Below, in pieces: positions 1 through 12,323 of a stretch of DNA of 64,000 bases. The stretch is from Epiperipatus broadwayi (taxonomy: Eukaryota > Onychophora > Udeonychophora > Euonychophora > Peripatidae). Both the position numbers and the translations under genes were made by a program. The notes below the pieces were generated by a model. It was not told the origin of the DNA, searched no databases, and saw only the letters and a list, made by a program, of their open reading frames with translations. The stretch covers positions 620,001-684,000 of the forward strand of contig JAQFVV010012572.1 of the NCBI GenBank assembly GCA_028023455.1. Direction: 5' to 3'. Within the stretch, counting starts at the first letter, position 1. Each line of letters starts with the position of its first letter.

Positions 1-824
1 CAAAAACATTAAACGCTTTGGCAGCAAAATTCTCTCACCCAAAAAATAAAAGAAATGAGGGTAATATTTTCCTGCTGGAAATTTAAAAAATTACAAAAGA
101 AACAGCAACTCAAGCTTCCTGATTCAAAGATATTAAAACAGTTATGGTCCTGTAGGAAATCAACGAAACCAGCACGGATGATTGATCAGTAGCATTCTAA
201 CTACTGACATTATAATGCCGCAGGACTGCTGTGCATAATACTACTTTTAAAGCAAATGTGGTTGATTCCACATACAAGACAGCAAAAAGATATTTGATTA
301 TGATCTTACATAATCTAGAAAGACATCACTACTTTCAGCAAACCAGAAGAAAGACCCTGATAAATAGCCAGCAAAAAGATTTTGCTATTTGCAAAAAGTG
401 CAAACCAAACATGTTTAAAAATTCATTATTTTACAACAACAACTAAGGGCCGGTGAGTAAATAAAATTTACAAAAACTGCCAAAGCATTTTGCTATAGTT
501 AATGAAATAATTAGATGGATATTAAACATGTAAAATACAATCTCCCAATGCACCCCCTGATAAATGAAAATTGAAAACAACTTGGAATCTTAAAACTAAG
601 ATTCCAAGACACACTTTAAATACTAGAAAAAGGTAAATACAGATAATAAATAATTAAAATAATTAATACCACTTTATAACATACTTATCATTAGATTGAG
701 CAGAGATTTCATTAAAAGCAATTTATTTACCCTGGCTAGAATAAGAAAAAGTTTACCTTACAGTAAAGCAGAGTTCTAGTAATTTTCTAACGAGTGTGCA
801 CTTTTAATAATAGTTCATTTTCAG
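1..824. other. Left flank, possibly intron or exon remnant of the gene ending at 927
   Basis: This stretch is slightly richer in G+C than most of the window. A good donor-like sequence (CCG followed by GTGAGTAAA) puts a possible exon end at 452. An open frame at 231-446 starts at GTG rather than ATG, has no recognisable domain and ends in TAA just before that donor, so it cannot run through it. The frame that would join in phase to the exon at 825 is open only from about 372 to 452. I could not establish a convincing upstream exon. Confidence 0.3.
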
Positions 825-927
825 ATCCTTTGACAGTGGCAAGGTAGAGGCAGTATTTATTTTAGATGTTCATGGCACGACTGAAGGAGAGCTGGCAGAC
901 GTGGGTCCATCTTTTGAGTTAAGCTAG
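825..927 (+). CDS. Probable 3'-terminal coding exon of an unrecognised gene (33 residues plus stop)
   Basis: A pyrimidine-rich acceptor (TTCATTTTCAG) ends at 824. The exon starts with one base that completes a split codon, then reads 33 codons to TAG at 925-927. Only this frame is open; the other two stop within a few codons. The peptide starts SFDSGKVEAVFILDVHG and ends DVGPSFELS. Its base composition is close to 45% G+C against about 25% in the surroundings, and its codons look like real coding sequence. I do not recognise the protein. The GPSF-type ending loosely recalls motifs of other families, but too weakly to name one. It lies on the same strand as, and about 11 kb upstream of, the SETD7-like exon, so it is probably the end of the neighbouring gene. 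An alternative is an alternative terminal exon of a longer gene. Confidence 0.55.
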
Positions 928-1129
928 CAAGACATATTGTTGGTTCCAATAAGTATAGCAGCATATTTTGACATTGAAGGAAGCAAAATTGTTTTAATAA
1001 TAACTGTAAATTTTACTTTTGAAGAAATTAAATGTCCAATCTGCTAATGGTATGAAATTCCACAGATTCTGATATGCCTCTTAGAAAAAAAACAGAAGCT
1101 GAACCAAATGCTTTTAAACAGCCTGTTAG

Positions 1130-1275
1130 TTCTGAATAATCTCATCCTTCCTCCTTTCTTGGTGGGCTCCCGTTACCTCGCTACATTTCCCGTGAAAAAC
1201 TTTCCTTAGTGTCAAATTCTATGCCTCAGGCAGGGCAAATATTAATTTCCCGCTCAATCCAATTTAAGAATTTCA
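1130..1275 (+). other. G+C-elevated block with a 50-codon open frame
   Basis: This island is clearly richer in G+C and contains several CpGs (CTCCCGTTACCTCGC, TTCCCGTGAA, TTTCCCGCTC). One plus-strand frame stays open for about 50 codons and stops at TAA near 1290; it includes an internal Met followed by PQAGQILISRSIQFK. There is no clear acceptor or domain. It could be part of a 3' UTR, a promoter region, or an old exon. Nothing allows a function to be assigned. Confidence 0.2.
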
Positions 1276-4200
1276 ACCAGGGATTATTGTAACAAATACA
1301 AAACTAAATCTCCACTTTTAGAATTAACTTTAAAAATGATTAAAATAAAAGCAACAAGAATGTAAGCGGTGAAAGTAAACTATTTTAAAATAAATCAATT
1401 CTATAAACAAAAATTAAAATGCCCTATTTAAATATAACCGAGTATATGTTTTAATATATGTACGCTTTTTTAAATAATTTTTAAAAAATTTAACATTAGA
1501 CGTTTAATGAAAATTAAGTTGTTTTTCCTTTTTTTTTTTTTATTTTAGTAATAAAACCATTGAATCGGACATCAATCCCGTTTAATATGTACTAGCAATG
1601 TTTTACTTTTCTTTTCTCCATGTTCGAATAATGTTCGAATAATAGTGCAGTTTATATCTTTAATTTTAAATTCAGTTCAGTTCTTTTGTCAAACTATATG
1701 AATTTATCTAACTTTTCTCTGTTTAAATGTTGGTTGTAATTTCTTATAATTTTGCACTATGGAGATTATTCAAATAATTTGGAATATTTGAACAAGTCAT
1801 CTACCTTCTCTTGGATTCAAATATTTTATCAATTTAAGTTGGCTTCGTATAGTTCTTGTATCATTTGAAGAATAACAAAAGATAACAGAAATGAACTGGT
1901 TTGCTTTTATACCCACTTAGTTTCTGGTGTTTAGTATATGAGCATTTTCATTTCCTTTTCTATTGCTGTAGCTATCTATTGTTGCAAGTATTATATTGAT
2001 TGTGGTTAAAAGATAAAATTACATAATAGAATTCTACTTTTATTTTCCATACTTGGTTGCCTAGTGGTTGGCTTGTCATTAGGTCATCACTATGTTTACT
2101 AAGTCTTTATTCATGATGTATAACATATTTATAAATAATTCATTGTTGGTCTATGTATATATAAAGGATTTCTTTAACTAGGTTTTTATTTCTCATTAAA
2201 CAAGGGAAATTAGTTCATTGTGACATTTGTTTAATTTAGTTCTTAATAAAGCAAACATTAATCGTGTATATATATATATATGTGTGTATGTATGTTTACA
2301 AAAAAATGATAGTGCATATTCAACTATCTGTTAGTTAAGCTTATGTTTTAACTAGGTTTGATATGGTGGTGTGGATAAATAAAGGCTGGATTGAATAACA
2401 AAGTGTATTAATCAAACCGCATTATATCAGTGTATAGAGAAAACTAACCATTTCAATACTGTGCAGTATTTTATCCTGAAACAAAAATATCATCAGATAA
2501 CTGAGGAAATTAACATCCGTTCCACTCCCTCCTCCCCCCTTCATTCTGAAACAGAATAATGTATAATAATGAAATGTTTGTTATATATATATATATATAT
2601 ATTGTAACCAGTTGGCTATATAGCTGCATTAAAAATAATTAGATAGTTTGAAGCAAGTTCCTCAGGTTTAGGTATAGAATTATTTAATTAATGGAGGAAA
2701 TAATACTTAATTTTTCCATGCATATATTAACTAAATATTTTAAGTCCCAATATGACAGTATGAGAATTATCAAACATTAAATTTGTTAAATAGTAATATG
2801 GGAATATTTTAATAAGTTATAAATGATTGTAGAAAGGAGAGAAAATTATAAAAGAATGTAAACAAGTGTTTTAATTCTCTGTTTTCAGTAATTATAAATA
2901 ATTAATAGTTTTAATTTAAACTATAAAAATGTGCTAAGAGAAAAAGAATTTTCTCTTTTCTGTAAATTATTTAACAAATATTAATTTTAACCTTTTAAGT
3001 GGGGTAAAGTTTTATATTTAAGAATATTTTTTAAAAAATAAAATAAGATTTTAATACTTTGATAAATTTTATTTTTAATTAGAATTGTTTTTTGTTTTTT
3101 TTTATTTTTCTTCATTGCAAAAAAAATCAAATAAGTGTAATTAACTGATTGTCTTGATTTTTCTTTTTACAAAAAAATTTTTTTAATTAGAAAGAACTGC
3201 CAAGAATTTTATGATGTTAATTTAAGTTCTTGATTTTTTTTTTTCAGTGTTTTTTATTAAGGAGAAAAATGAACAATTGTATTTGTAAAAATTTACCTAA
3301 TTGGTTATTATAAAAATTACCAGGTTAGAGACAGATTGTGATTGACTTGTAATCAAGATTGTTCTAGAAAAAAATAACAGAGTAAGTCAGAAGACCCAAG
3401 TGTCTGGTAAGAAGTGGATAGATTCGTAACTTAGCTGTTGAAGAGAGACTAGTCAAGTCTTAATCCAACTGATAAAGAAGAAAGAAGCAGAAGCTGTTAT
3501 ATAATACAGCAAGAATCTTAACTAAGATATTGCACAGAATGGCAAAAGTTTCAATCAAGCTTTTAGCATATTATGAATTTAGTCATAAAAATAGTTTCTA
3601 CAATGAAAACCATGTGCTAAATTAAGCTAAAAGCTAGACATCTTCTTCCTTCATGTAACCTGCCTTCACTGGAATAAAAATATAGAGAGGTTACTTCCTA
3701 AAACAATCTGAAACCTTGTCTCACCTGGAAATTTTAGTGAAAAGAAATGGGTGAAATTTTCTATTTTATAATCTGGAATTACTGCAAACCAAGAAAAAGA
3801 ACAAATTAATCATGTACACATCTAGAATCTTTCAAGGAGAACCACAATTGGAAAAACTGGAAATTGTAACTGGAAAGGACTCCACAAATAATAAAACCAT
3901 GGTTAAATGTATTTTTTGTGTGTGCACACTACATTTTCATTTATAGTTAAAAAAGACATTTTTTGAGTTGAGTTAAAAAAGAGATTTTTTGTTGTTGTAA
4001 GAATTTATAATTTTAAATATTTTCATTTAATATTTTTAAATTGTGAAACTTTTTTTTTTAAAAAATCCAGTCAATTTTGTCTTCAAAATTATGAAATAGT
4101 TTTTAGATAATTTAATTTGGGGTAAAAAAAATTTTTAAACATATTTTTCTCTTTTCATTTATTTTTTCTCCTAAAATCTTACAAAACGTTAATTAAGTAA

Positions 4201-4734
4201 ATCAATGATTATTGTCTTTGATTTTAAAAATGTTGTTTTTCCAACTTTTAGTTACTTTAAAAAAATAACTTAATAAAGTAAAATTTAATTTATGAATAGA
4301 AATCAACTGACTGATTATAATTTTATGAAAATATATTTTTTGATGAAATGTTTTCAATTTCATACTATCATGTCATTTTTTTGTTTATTGTTAATTAATT
4401 ATAATTGTTTTAAAAAATATTTTTAGACTTATTTTTTTTATTCTATCCAATTCCTGTTTTATAAATTGCAGTGTGTGTGTGATTTTATTTCATGATAGCT
4501 TAGTGTTCTAGGATTTTTTTCTATGATTCCAATAAAACTATTTATTTATAATAGTGTAAACCTAGAAATTATTTAAAGTGATTTACAATAAACTGCTTTT
4601 ATTTATTTATCTCTTGCTCACAGTAATAGTGTATAAAGTTTTTGCTTTCTCAGCTAGATTTGTGCATAACAGTTATAAGGAGTAGGTGTTAATGCTGACG
4701 ATCCTGATTATGCACAAAAGGTATATCCTTCAAA

Positions 4735-4802
4735 ACCCATGCAATATATATATATATATATATATATTTTACCCATGCAATATATATATATATATATATA
4801 TT
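4735..4802. repeat. Duplicated (TA)n unit
   Basis: The sequence ACCCATGCAA followed by a TA run occurs twice in tandem, about 36 bp apart. This looks like a recent duplication by slippage or unequal exchange. Confidence 0.8.
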
Positions 4803-6237
4803 ATTTTAGAAATTTAATTTATAGTTGGCCAGTATATTAATGGTACTAAGTGGCCAGAGCATTGATGATGGTCAGGATGTTTTTAGTATCTCAGCATTAT
4901 TTGACTTTTTGTTATATTTTAATGGAGTAGCATCTATATACGTGCATCCAGATAATTACTGTTTGTATTCCTGCCCTAAGTCTGGCAGTGACTAAATAAT
5001 TAGCTTGATCTGTAGTGGATACTTTTAAATACAATCACAAGATTGAGTGTTCATTTATTTTTATTGTTGATTATTCGTGATGATAATTATTATTACTTTT
5101 GTGTAATGCTGGTGAACTTATAATTAGTTCTGTGCTAATTTTTCATGCTCATTCTTTTTATAATTAATTTTATATTTTGTTTATTTGGTGATGACGATGA
5201 TTTCCCATCTCCTCATAATTCAGCCCTAGTGTGATATAGTGTTACAAATAGCAACCCAATTGTGGCACATTATAACCTCAGATTTTCTCTTATTAAGCCC
5301 TATTCACCATACTTTTACTATATATGTGTGTATTTAGATGACCAACTAATTACTCATTTACGTGCTTATGTGTTATTTTATTAATATTTTTTATGCAGAA
5401 CTCTATATCTCTTCTAACAATCTTTACAAAAAAGATCTACATATTTATTATCATCATTATTTCCATTCGATTTATTTACTAATATCTGTATTGGTTATTT
5501 GTTTATAGACAATGTCAACAGCATAATAATACAGTATTTCAAACTGCACAGATAATGACAATCATAAATTATTTCTGTACACTATGAATAATAGTTAATG
5601 ATACATATTTTATTTCACTTCATAATATGAAGGTGGAGTTATATAATAATTATTTAAGCATCAAATGGGAAATAATCAAGATGATGATTTTCCACAACAA
5701 AATATGCTAATTGAGAGTCAAATTTGATTCAAGTTCAAATACATTCAAATTTAATGATTTAGTATTACATAGTCACATATTTGTCCCTATTTTTAATTTG
5801 GATCCTCAAACACTATACTCTGTGTCACTTATCATATATACAGAACATCTGAATGAAAAGTTCAATATCACGTGATCTTAAAAACAATCAAAATGCTTTG
5901 ACAAGGAAATATGCTATGATGCATTTATGTATTTATTAAATTTTCATGGTTGAAAAAGCAATTATAATTTTAAGAACACATAAAAATTATTTATTTAAAA
6001 TTCGATATACTTTATTCTTTTAAAAATATTTTTCACTTAATAAAACAATCTTTTTTATAATTTTTGAAATATTAGTGGCAGCAATATAATATTGATTTTT
6101 TTAACTTTATATAAACACACATATACTATGTTTGCATAAACTGTATATATGTAAAAGAAATTTAGCGGGAATTCTCTGTGTATTTTTTAAATAACTCTTC
6201 AGTTTTGCAATAATGAAATAAAATATCAATTCAAGTC

Positions 6238-6333
6238 AGGTATTGTTGGCCGAGTGGTCAGCACAGCCGCCTTACAAGCAGTTGGTCCGGGTTAGCGGGT
6301 TTGCTTCCCAGCCGATGCTTTGACACATGAAAG
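6238..6333 (+). mobile_element. Short tRNA-like SINE, copy 1
   Basis: This copy has an A-box-like TGGCCGAGTGGTCAGC typical of Ser/Leu-type tRNAs, then CTTACAAGCAGTTG, a degraded B-box region (GCGGGTTTGCTTCCC) and the 3' acceptor strand CCGATGC. It ends with a short TGACACATGAAAGG tail. It matches the copies at 10435, 27955, 28980 and 44588, so it is a dispersed family and not a single tRNA gene. Confidence 0.75.
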
Positions 6334-6816
6334 GAATATATATATCAATTCAAAATAGGTACTGCTAGCTGAAATTATAAAATTTAATAAATGTCTTTGT
6401 TCGAAATATATATATATTAGCAGTCATGAAAAATCTCATTAGAAGGGTAACAGATGTTTCCAAAATTCTTCACAAGCTTCATTTTTTTAAAAAAATAGTT
6501 TGATAACTTTTTTCTTACATTGTAAATTATGTTTTTTCATGATATATATTTCTTTATTTCTAGATGATCCGTTAATATTTTTTCTAGTCTTTTAACATTT
6601 GTGGGTTCTTTTCTATTGTATTATTGTATTTTGTTTAACTCGTTTATTTTGCAATGACATTGATCTCACATATATTTTATTTATTATCTCATTCTATCAT
6701 ATCCTGAATAATTTTTGTTTACTTTTATTATACTTATTCTTCCAACTCTATGTTTGAAAACCACAATTTATCATTGCTTACAAAGTTCTTCAAAAGTATA
6801 TAAATATTTTTTTCTT

Positions 6817-6928
6817 AAATGTATCAATTAGGCCTTGTATATATATATATTGTTCTTTATCATTCTTATATTAAATGTATCAATTATATATTGTATATAT
6901 ATATATTGTTCTTTATCATTCTTATATT
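6817..6928. repeat. Tandem duplication of a 56-bp unit
   Basis: Two consecutive 56-bp units run from AAATGTATCAATTA to TTCTTTATCATTCTTATATT and differ at only a few positions. The duplication is probably recent and carries an internal TA run. Confidence 0.85.
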
Positions 6929-8604
6929 CCAACCGAGTCTGGTACTGGGTCTGGAGTTTCGTAGTGTAATAATTATAATATTTGCCTTAACAAGACAATA
7001 ACTTCGATTTTACATCCAGATGGAACTTAAAAATTTATTCTGATATCTAATGTTTGTGAACAAGTTTAGGATCTCTTTATGTAATTAACCCGTAGTTAAC
7101 TGGCTAGACACGCAATAGTACTTATTAAATTGTTATCTTTACTATAGCCTAAATATGGGTGGGTCATAATATTGTACCGACTTTAAAACAGATGCCAATA
7201 TGATGTGAGAAAAATAGATGTTTAGCTCATACTTTATTCTTTCATGTAATACTAATTGATAAATTGTCTATATTATCTTTATTTATAATAAAATTTGGTA
7301 GCAGATATTGTATTAAATAGTTTTACTAAAAAATATTTTTTATTACGTTTACTTAATGTGTGTGCGTATGTGTGTAACTTATATAAATTTAAATACTGGA
7401 AAATTAATTAATTAACTTAAAATTGTTAAATACATTAATTTTTTTCCACATAGTATAGAAGAATATGAATGAAGAAGATAAAAACAGTCTATAAATAGCC
7501 ATTGCAGGGAAAAATCTTTCCAACAGCTTCCCATAGAAGAAGATTAGTGAGCCTGAAGGAATTACGATTGCTGTGTGATGAGAGTCCTGAGTAGTTTTTC
7601 ATTCTTTTTTTTTAGGTTTATACTTGTTAATTTTTAGACACTCATTCATCAACCAGTATCAAATCAGAAAGAGTTGATTATGGGCCAGCTATCTGAAAGA
7701 AAAATTTTCAAGCTGATTCCTGGTTTCTAACGAAGCTATGGGAATAGCATGTGAAGCTTCTATCACCACCATCAGACTCTTTTTTATATACATCTTTACA
7801 AATTGTTTTTCAATACCAAATGAATAATTATTGACATACAGTAAATTTTATTTATGATAACTTTCATTCTACTTGAGCTATGAAACAGAGTCATTGTTTC
7901 CATCATGTTTTCCCATGCCAACTTTATAATTTGTTTCATATTTTATGTGGAATAAAGTAATATTGCATAACCATTTGTTTTAAATAATAAACAGATAATT
8001 GAATATTTTTCAGATGTCTTCAATCTCAAGTTGAAAGGTCTCTAAAATATTACCCTTAAAATAAGATCATATTTAAAAAAACTTACTTAATCTTTCTTTA
8101 CTATTAAATCCAATTTGGTTCTCTCCAAATATCTAGAAATATAAAGTGTCCTATGTGATTAGGTCATAGAGATAATATAGCAGACAAGTAGTCAAAGGAT
8201 TTTAATATTACCATTAGCCAAAGGTATCTGAATATCATAAGATCTCCCATATATTTATCTATTCAGTTAATTTGATCAATTTTTTTTCTGTGTATGCTCA
8301 ATTTGTATGTAATTTCAAATACACTAGTATAATGGTGCTATTACTATGTTAATAATATTCTAAATATTCATATTGTACATAGAATCAATAAAATCTAAAA
8401 TAATAGTTGTTCATATTTAATATAGTTAGCAGTTTCTCATTAACATTTTTTGTAGACACTCCACTGCGTTACAACTTATTTTATTTTTTGATTGTGCAGT
8501 CTTTTTAGTAACTATAACACTTTATATTACTCTGTTTGTGATACTATATTAATCAATATATCTTATATAAGTAGTTCCAAACAGTTTCTCAAATTATTTT
8601 TTTT

Positions 8605-8820
8605 GATTAAAACAGGCAAAACTCACTATGTGTATTGTCACACACAGCAAGCTAGAGTAATCAAGGGATGCCAGAAGGCTTGTGCATAAAATTGCCATCT
8701 AGTACCTACTCATCCAATATCCCCTGACTAGTTTCTGGCTTGTGGCCTTTATCTGGCATCCATTGATTACTCTAGCTTATTGTGTGGGGAAATATGTATA
8801 GTGAGTTTTGCCTGTTTTAA
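8605..8820. mobile_element. Foldback copy of the 450-bp dispersed repeat (copy 1)
   Basis: The ends are inverted: ATTAAAACAGGCAAAACTCAC on the left and GTGAGTTTTGCCTGTTTTAA on the right. The arms continue inward through GAGTAATCAAGGGATGCCAG and its complement. The middle contains CTCATCCAATATCCCCTGAC and CTAGTTTCTGGCTTGTGGCC, shared with the copies at 17375, 25738, 43391 and 51957. It encodes nothing and is probably a non-autonomous transposon that became a hairpin. Confidence 0.75.
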
Positions 8821-10094
8821 CAACAGTTATATACAAGCATAAGAGGTGTTATTTTTTTGATTCTTAATTATTGCTTTCAACTACAAATTATTTGTAACAT
8901 TACTATGCTTGGTATTTAGCAATTCTTTAACAATAAGAATCTATCACCTGATTGAAATTTATGAGGATTCCTTTATGGTGTTTCTTAATTGTTACTTGTC
9001 TAAAAATATCCATAGCTAAATAAATAATAATAAAATCATAAAACTAGATACAAAAATTTCAAATTAAGAAGGAAAATATAAATATGTATTTCTTTTGTGA
9101 TTTAAAACCTATGTTAGCAATAATAATTCAATTTTAAGAAGCATTCCATAAAAAAGAAAATGAACATGTTATCCAAACAATGATAATTGTAAATTATCTT
9201 TGCTATTGTTTAGAAGACAAACTATTAAATATTTAAGAAGGAAGGTGAAGACCATTACATAAAATATTTCACAACCAAATAGTAGGATCAAAACCTTGGC
9301 TAAAACAGGTTGTTCAGTTTAAGTAATATAAGAATGTCAAGAAAAAGCATTCAAACAAAATAATTGCTTTTAGAAGCATTAGGATTAACTGAGCGATTTA
9401 GAAGAACGGTACAGTTAAAAAGACATTAATCAATAGCAGAATAGTGTAAGAAGAAGCCAAACCATTTATTAATTATCTTAAGCATTAATTTGAGCAGGAA
9501 TTGTAGACTGAATTGAATTTTTCATAAGATAAGAAAGTATAATAAGGAGAAATTATAATTTAAATAGAAAATCAAATTTATTTAAAAAAACTTTGTCAAT
9601 AAGACAATATCATCCAAATTATTGGAAAGCTAACTCCAAAGTACTGAAAAGAATTGTCAGTTAAAAATTAGAATTGGAAAAAATTGGCTTGTCTCTTTTT
9701 TAAATATTCTTTTATAACTCAAGTTATACAAAAATTAAATTTAATATAATATAACTTATTGATGCCATTCTAAGTTGTAATACTAGCACATTGTTTCAAA
9801 GAGTTGGAGACTAATAGCAAACTGTTACCAATCAATGATGAAGTGTTATTGCTTGGCCCCCAATATTATTTCTAGTTACTCAATCTCCCTTTGGATACAG
9901 AATAATCATACACACCTCCAAATTATTATTGCCCTGGTAAATAATTTATTAAATCAACTTTTAATGAAGACTTAACTTTTTTATTTAAACAAGTATAGAA
10001 ATAAAGATTAATATTGCAAAAAATTATATCAAGTGCCATCAATTAGATTACTTGTAATGGAAAGATAGATAAAATAATTGAATGATTTATCCGT

Positions 10095-10180
10095 CAGGAA
10101 GTCATAAACAGTTCAAAGATCATAAGTAACAGAATCTGGTTGATCTATGAATCTTGAGCTTCAGAGTTTGAAACTTCATC
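10095..10180 (-). repeat. Decayed tRNA-like repeat, second family
   Basis: The stretch GGAAGTCATAAACAGTTCAAAG through AACAGAATCTGG to CTTCAGAGTTTGAAACTTC resembles the repeats at 19011, 19406, 33293 and 33603. Read on the minus strand it ends in a degraded B-box. Edges are uncertain. Confidence 0.35.
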
Positions 10181-10434
10181 CCTGCATCAAAACATGTAGA
10201 AAAATCATTTTTTATGATGAAGAATGAATTGAAGGTAATACGTGATTCTGTAACACACAATGATCAATTGGGAAAGCTTTAAATAAAATATGTACAGTTT
10301 AATTATTAACTACAAATACTGAATGACAAATTCAATCAAAGCTTTGGAAATATCCAAATAAGAAGTTTCTTCTTTTTTTTTTTTGGAATGATGAATCCTT
10401 TATTTTAAATCACCATTACAAAAATCCTAATCTT

Positions 10435-10536
10435 GTCTTGCATTGGCGGTCGAGAGGTCAGCGCGACAACCTTACAAGCAGTTGCCCGGGTTGCGGGTTC
10501 GCGTCCCGGCCGATGCTATGAAACTTGGAAAAAAAA
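10435..10536 (+). mobile_element. Intact short tRNA-like SINE with target-site duplication, copy 2
   Basis: This is the best copy. GCATTGG at the 5' end can pair with CCGATGC near the 3' end as a seven-base acceptor stem (one G-T pair). An A-box-like TCGAGAGGTCAGCGCG and a B-box GGGTTCGCGTCCCGG are present. The 3' end is ATGAAACTTGG followed by poly(A). The 11-bp sequence ATCCTAATCTT flanks it on both sides (10424-10434 and 10537-10547), the signature of target-primed reverse transcription. The element is only about 100 bp and has no LINE-like 3' body, so it is nearly a bare retroposed tRNA. It is probably moved by a LINE that recognises poly(A), which is inference. Confidence 0.88.
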
Positions 10537-10855
10537 ATCCTAATCTTTAATCTTTTGATTAGCTGATCAAACTATAATTAATAAATGTATTTAATTAATG
10601 ATTATTATATACAGTTCCTGACATATTATATAGACTTTTTCAGATGCTTCCTTAACTTAGCTATTCCAAAATTGACTCTTTAAAACTGCCAATAAAACGG
10701 CTAAATTTAATTAATAAATTTTGAAAGCAACATCAAAATGTAATACAAACATCGTTAGCAAAAACAAAAATGAAGTCGGTAATTAATAATTAATTTTACA
10801 TTCAATTTTCAATATTTATATGTTTAATTTTTTTCTTTTTAAACTATATTAATTA

Positions 10856-11000
10856 ATGTTTAATATATTTGGATTACCTAGACAGATTATATTAAATGGA
10901 AATAAATTTGAGAGTCTGGGCCACTTAGGATTTCGTGAAGTGAAACGGTACCGATTGCTTAAACAAAAGATAAAACTGCCTTGGAATATTTTTAGCAGAT
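10856..11000 (+). pseudogene. Fragment of a Ty3/gypsy-type integrase
   Basis: The open frame reads IFGLPRQIILNGNKFES near its start. This matches the integrase catalytic-core pattern F-G-L-P-x-x-I-x-x-D-x-G-x-x-F, in which the second catalytic Asp is followed by a Gly. Here the Asp position reads Asn or is lost by a small deletion. The frame stays open to 11074, but the rest has no recognisable integrase motif. No flanking pol domains or LTRs were seen, so this is a short dead fragment. The match is one motif only. Confidence 0.4.
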
Positions 11001-11937
11001 TTAGAATTATATTGAACAAAAATATGTTCTTTACCTTAAAAAGAAATATATATATATTATATATTACAAGATGAATTTACGATTACAAAATAAAAAATAA
11101 AATAAAAAATAGTGTAAATTTAAAATATTATTGAATAGATAAATGACTGGAGTAATAAAAAATAATAAAAAAAGAAAAATGAATCCACTTTTGAATTATT
11201 GATGCTTTTGTGAGGAAAAAATATAACTTTACTATTAACAAAAAAATATAACATCGAATAAAATTAATCAGAATATCTAATAAAAACCATAAATGATGGG
11301 GTATTGTCATTTTTGATTTGGTATTAAAATATAAAATAAAAAAGACATATCAAGAAATCTATCTATCTAACTAACTCTCTGTGTATGTTTATCCATAGCT
11401 TTCAAATGCCTATAATCGCAATTATATTATAAAAATTCTTATAACAATATGAATCCTTAAATATCTCAACAATTATTTAAAACACAAATACCTATAATTA
11501 AATTTAAATTATGAAGCTATATTTCATAATTTAAATTAAAGAAACTAATAAAAAGAGTAGTAAATTTTTGAAAACTTTATGTAAGTAAGACTACAGCTGT
11601 TTGAGACAAATCTGTGGTTATGGCTAATTATAAATAGTTAGATAAATGGGTGGGTGGGTAGATGGATATATAGTAAGTTTAATGAGTAGAGGGAGAGGAG
11701 AAAGACATTCAGACGGATAGCTAAGGGTTTATGTGGGAAGAATAGATAGATGAGTAAGTAAATATAATTTGATAGGAATATAATATAGTAGATGGGTTAT
11801 ACTTGAACATACAAATAAAATAGGTAGGTTAAATATGATAGATTGGTGAATGAGTGGCTGTATATGTACACCTGTTTTATAGAATAGGTAAGTTCAATTG
11901 CATTACTAAGACAATTAGCGAAAATGATCTCCACAGA

Positions 11938-12111
11938 ATCATTTAAATAAACCTGTAACAATATTCCCCTATTGTTATATCAATGTCAATCTATTCTGTC
12001 AGATAAAAGATGGTCTTTTTTAAAAAAAAAATCTCAAATTTTATTTGACAGAATAGACTGGGAATTGATATAATACCAGGTAATTATTATTTACTGCTTT
12101 ATTTAAATGAT
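11938..12111. repeat. Foldback element 0.2 kb upstream of the MORN exon
   Basis: The ATCATTTAAATAAA end on the left pairs with TTTATTTAAATGAT on the right. The arms (about 75 bp) continue through ATATCAATGTCAATCTATTC and GAATAGACTGGGAATTGATA to an A/T-rich loop. It encodes nothing and is probably a MITE-like insertion in the intron before the 12324 exon. Confidence 0.8.
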
Positions 12112-12323
12112 TTTTTTTTAGGATCTTGCTTGTAAATTGTCTTGGTAACATATTTGGATTTGGACTTTGTTCCATGAAATACGTTTATATTCTTAACCAT
12201 TACATATGAGATAAGCTGTAAAATATATTAATGTGCTTATTAAAATCATTAGCCGGATATCCTTATATATATATCAACATAAGAATATTACAAACATAAT
12301 TTATAATCTTAATTTTTTTTAAG

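Larger units (their letters stand above)
928..10434. other. Non-coding AT-rich stretch after the terminal exon
   Basis: After the stop at 927, which is probably followed by a 3' UTR, no convincing exon is seen on either strand up to 10434. The block holds TA microsatellites (about 2267-2281, 2582-2601), poly(T) and poly(A) runs, and the repeats listed separately. AATAAA occurs at about 1341 and 1546 and could serve as a poly(A) signal, but such hexamers are expected by chance here. If the SETD7-like gene has a first coding exon in this window it should lie here; none with an ATG and a phase-compatible donor was found. Confidence 0.5.

Noticed and set aside
231-446. 71-codon frame near the left end
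   Set aside because: Starts at GTG, has no domain and stops just before the donor-like site; a partial exon cannot be excluded, but nothing supports it.
10435-10536. A functional tRNA gene
   Set aside because: The poly(A) tail, target duplication and dispersed similar copies show a retroposed SINE; no pol III terminator follows directly, and the cloverleaf has mismatches.
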